Assembly: GCF_001693435.1 (NCBI RefSeq)
Contig: NZ_CM004509.1
Location: 1 to 64,000 of the forward strand
From: Gilliamella sp. wkB7
Lineage (GTDB): Bacteria; Pseudomonadota; Gammaproteobacteria; Enterobacterales; Orbaceae
Direction: 5' to 3'
Length of the DNA stretch: 64,000 nt
In this document: piece by piece, positions 63,344-64,000 of the stretch
How the letters are laid out: every line of letters begins with the position of its first letter
How positions within the stretch are numbered: the first letter of the stretch is position 1
Notes under the pieces: model-generated
Databases searched by the model: none
What the model was told of the DNA's origin: nothing
What the model saw: only the letters and a program-made list of their open reading frames with translations
Program-made: the position numbers and the translations under genes

Positions 63344-64000
63344 GATGTTGGGTATAAATGAAACTTAAAATGTTTCTTTAAAAAATATGTATTATCTCAA
63401 TAGCTAGACATTTTTAAATAAACTAAAAATACCTGATCTTTTATCATTAACATTAGTTTTTTGGACTATTGTTGAAAAGTTTTAGATCGGGTATGTATTT
63501 TGATTTAAGTCTAATTTATTTAAAAAAATGGTTATTTTAAACGGCAGTTTAATTTTGTGAAAAATTTCAAATTAATAATAGAGTTTATTAAAAAATCGTT
63601 TTACACTCAAATATTTGATATGGATTGATGAATAACACAACACATGAAAAGTTTAAAAATCTGCATGTTTTCAATCATTCATGATTTTTATTAATATCAG
63701 AAACAGAAAGTTTAACTCAATTAAAAAGATCAAATGGTATAGACTCCTAAATATTTTTTACATAGTAAATTATAACATAATAATATAATTAGATTATTTA
63801 AAATAACCTCAACTCAATTATTTAATCACACTAAAATCTTATTCATAGCCTTATAGATAAATTTTAAAAAGCATATTTTTAGGTAATTGTGAAGTCCATT
63901 ATTTTTATTAATAATTTTCAGGTCATGGTTATGTTTTAGAAAAAATGATTTTTTTAGATATAAATTTTAATAAAAATTCTGTGCAAAATACTTAATAAAA
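63344..64000. other. Right-end spacer with decayed sequence
   Basis: AT-rich, with no intact gene. It holds a minus-strand remnant (63826-64000, listed separately) and, at about 63734-63765, a plus-strand piece (KWYRLLNIFY) similar to one at 11852-11890. These suggest that the two ends of the window share a decayed repeated element. Confidence 0.45.
63826..64000 (-). pseudogene. Remnant related to the fragment at 10.8-10.98 kb
   Basis: The minus strand, entering from beyond the window, reads FIKYFAQNFY, a stop, then NLYLKKSFFLKHNHDLKIIN, KNNGLHNYLKICFLKF and IYKAMNKILV before a stop at 63826. The FFLKHNHDLKIINKNNG part pairs with FLLKRIHNLKFFDRNNQ at 10.9 kb, and the underlying DNA is also similar (TTTCAGGTYATGG on the plus strand). 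Family unknown. Confidence 0.45.

Overview
The window is AT-rich chromosomal DNA from a gammaproteobacterium. HisG, HisD, Mfd, LolCDE, Nfi, TrmN6, HemA, IspE and LolB all read like Enterobacterales or Pasteurellales proteins. The low GC content, AT-rich spacers and mix of intact genes with decaying sugar-use genes suggest the Orbales (Gilliamella, Frischella, Orbus), which are insect-gut symbionts. This assignment is inferred from protein flavour and composition, not from a marker search. Most of the window is ordinary chromosome. The accessory or decaying stretches lie at about 5.6-6.1, 10.7-12.0, 24.9-26.5, 31.6-35.0, 52.0-54.3 and 58.4-64.0 kb.

Layout from left to right. The start of the his operon (hisL leader and attenuator, hisG, hisD, hisC) runs leftward off the edge. 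Next come an Lrp-type regulator divergent from an isochorismatase-family hydrolase, an MDR oxidoreductase, DoxX, a decayed gene, a TetR regulator, an SOS-controlled sulA, crcB, a hypothetical protein and ribE. After a 1.4 kb degenerate spacer come a periplasmic PEBP protein, mmuPM, a YdgA-like protein, mfd, lolCDE, a rhomboid protease and a GNAT acetyltransferase. At 25-30 kb the wreck of a sulfoquinovose (yih) locus, with yihU and yihV broken and the regulator yihW intact, sits in front of an intact glycerol/dihydroxyacetone operon (gldA-dhaKLM). Then come a LysR regulator with an MFS stump, a secreted beta-propeller, a YcxB-like membrane protein and a ruined surface-protein gene. From 35 to 52 kb the sequence is mostly conserved: yigZ, nfi-trmN6, an amino-acid antiporter with a DDAH-like amidinohydrolase, apt, a secreted VWA protein with its own two-component system, ada, a PheC-like periplasmic dehydratase, a YetF-type protein, lolB-ispE, hemA, a DUF1289 gene, a zinc-ribbon gene, an esterase and tRNA-Leu(CAA).

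The most interesting system lies at 54.3-58.4 kb. A single polypeptide fuses substrate-binding protein, permease and ATPase of an amino-acid ABC importer. It is followed by an L-2-amino-thiazoline-4-carboxylate (ATC) hydrolase and, overlapping that gene, an M20 N-carbamoyl-amino-acid hydrolase. Together these look like a self-contained route from imported ATC to L-cysteine. ATC is also the adduct formed from cyanide and cystine, so the operon could be a cysteine-salvage or cyanide-adduct recycling module. A second good candidate is a 62-residue microprotein (52.25 kb) next to tRNA-Leu, under a textbook promoter overlapped by a perfect LexA box. The right end holds a decayed alpha-glucoside PTS gene, a class A acid phosphatase and an orphan type VI immunity-family (DUF3396) protein.
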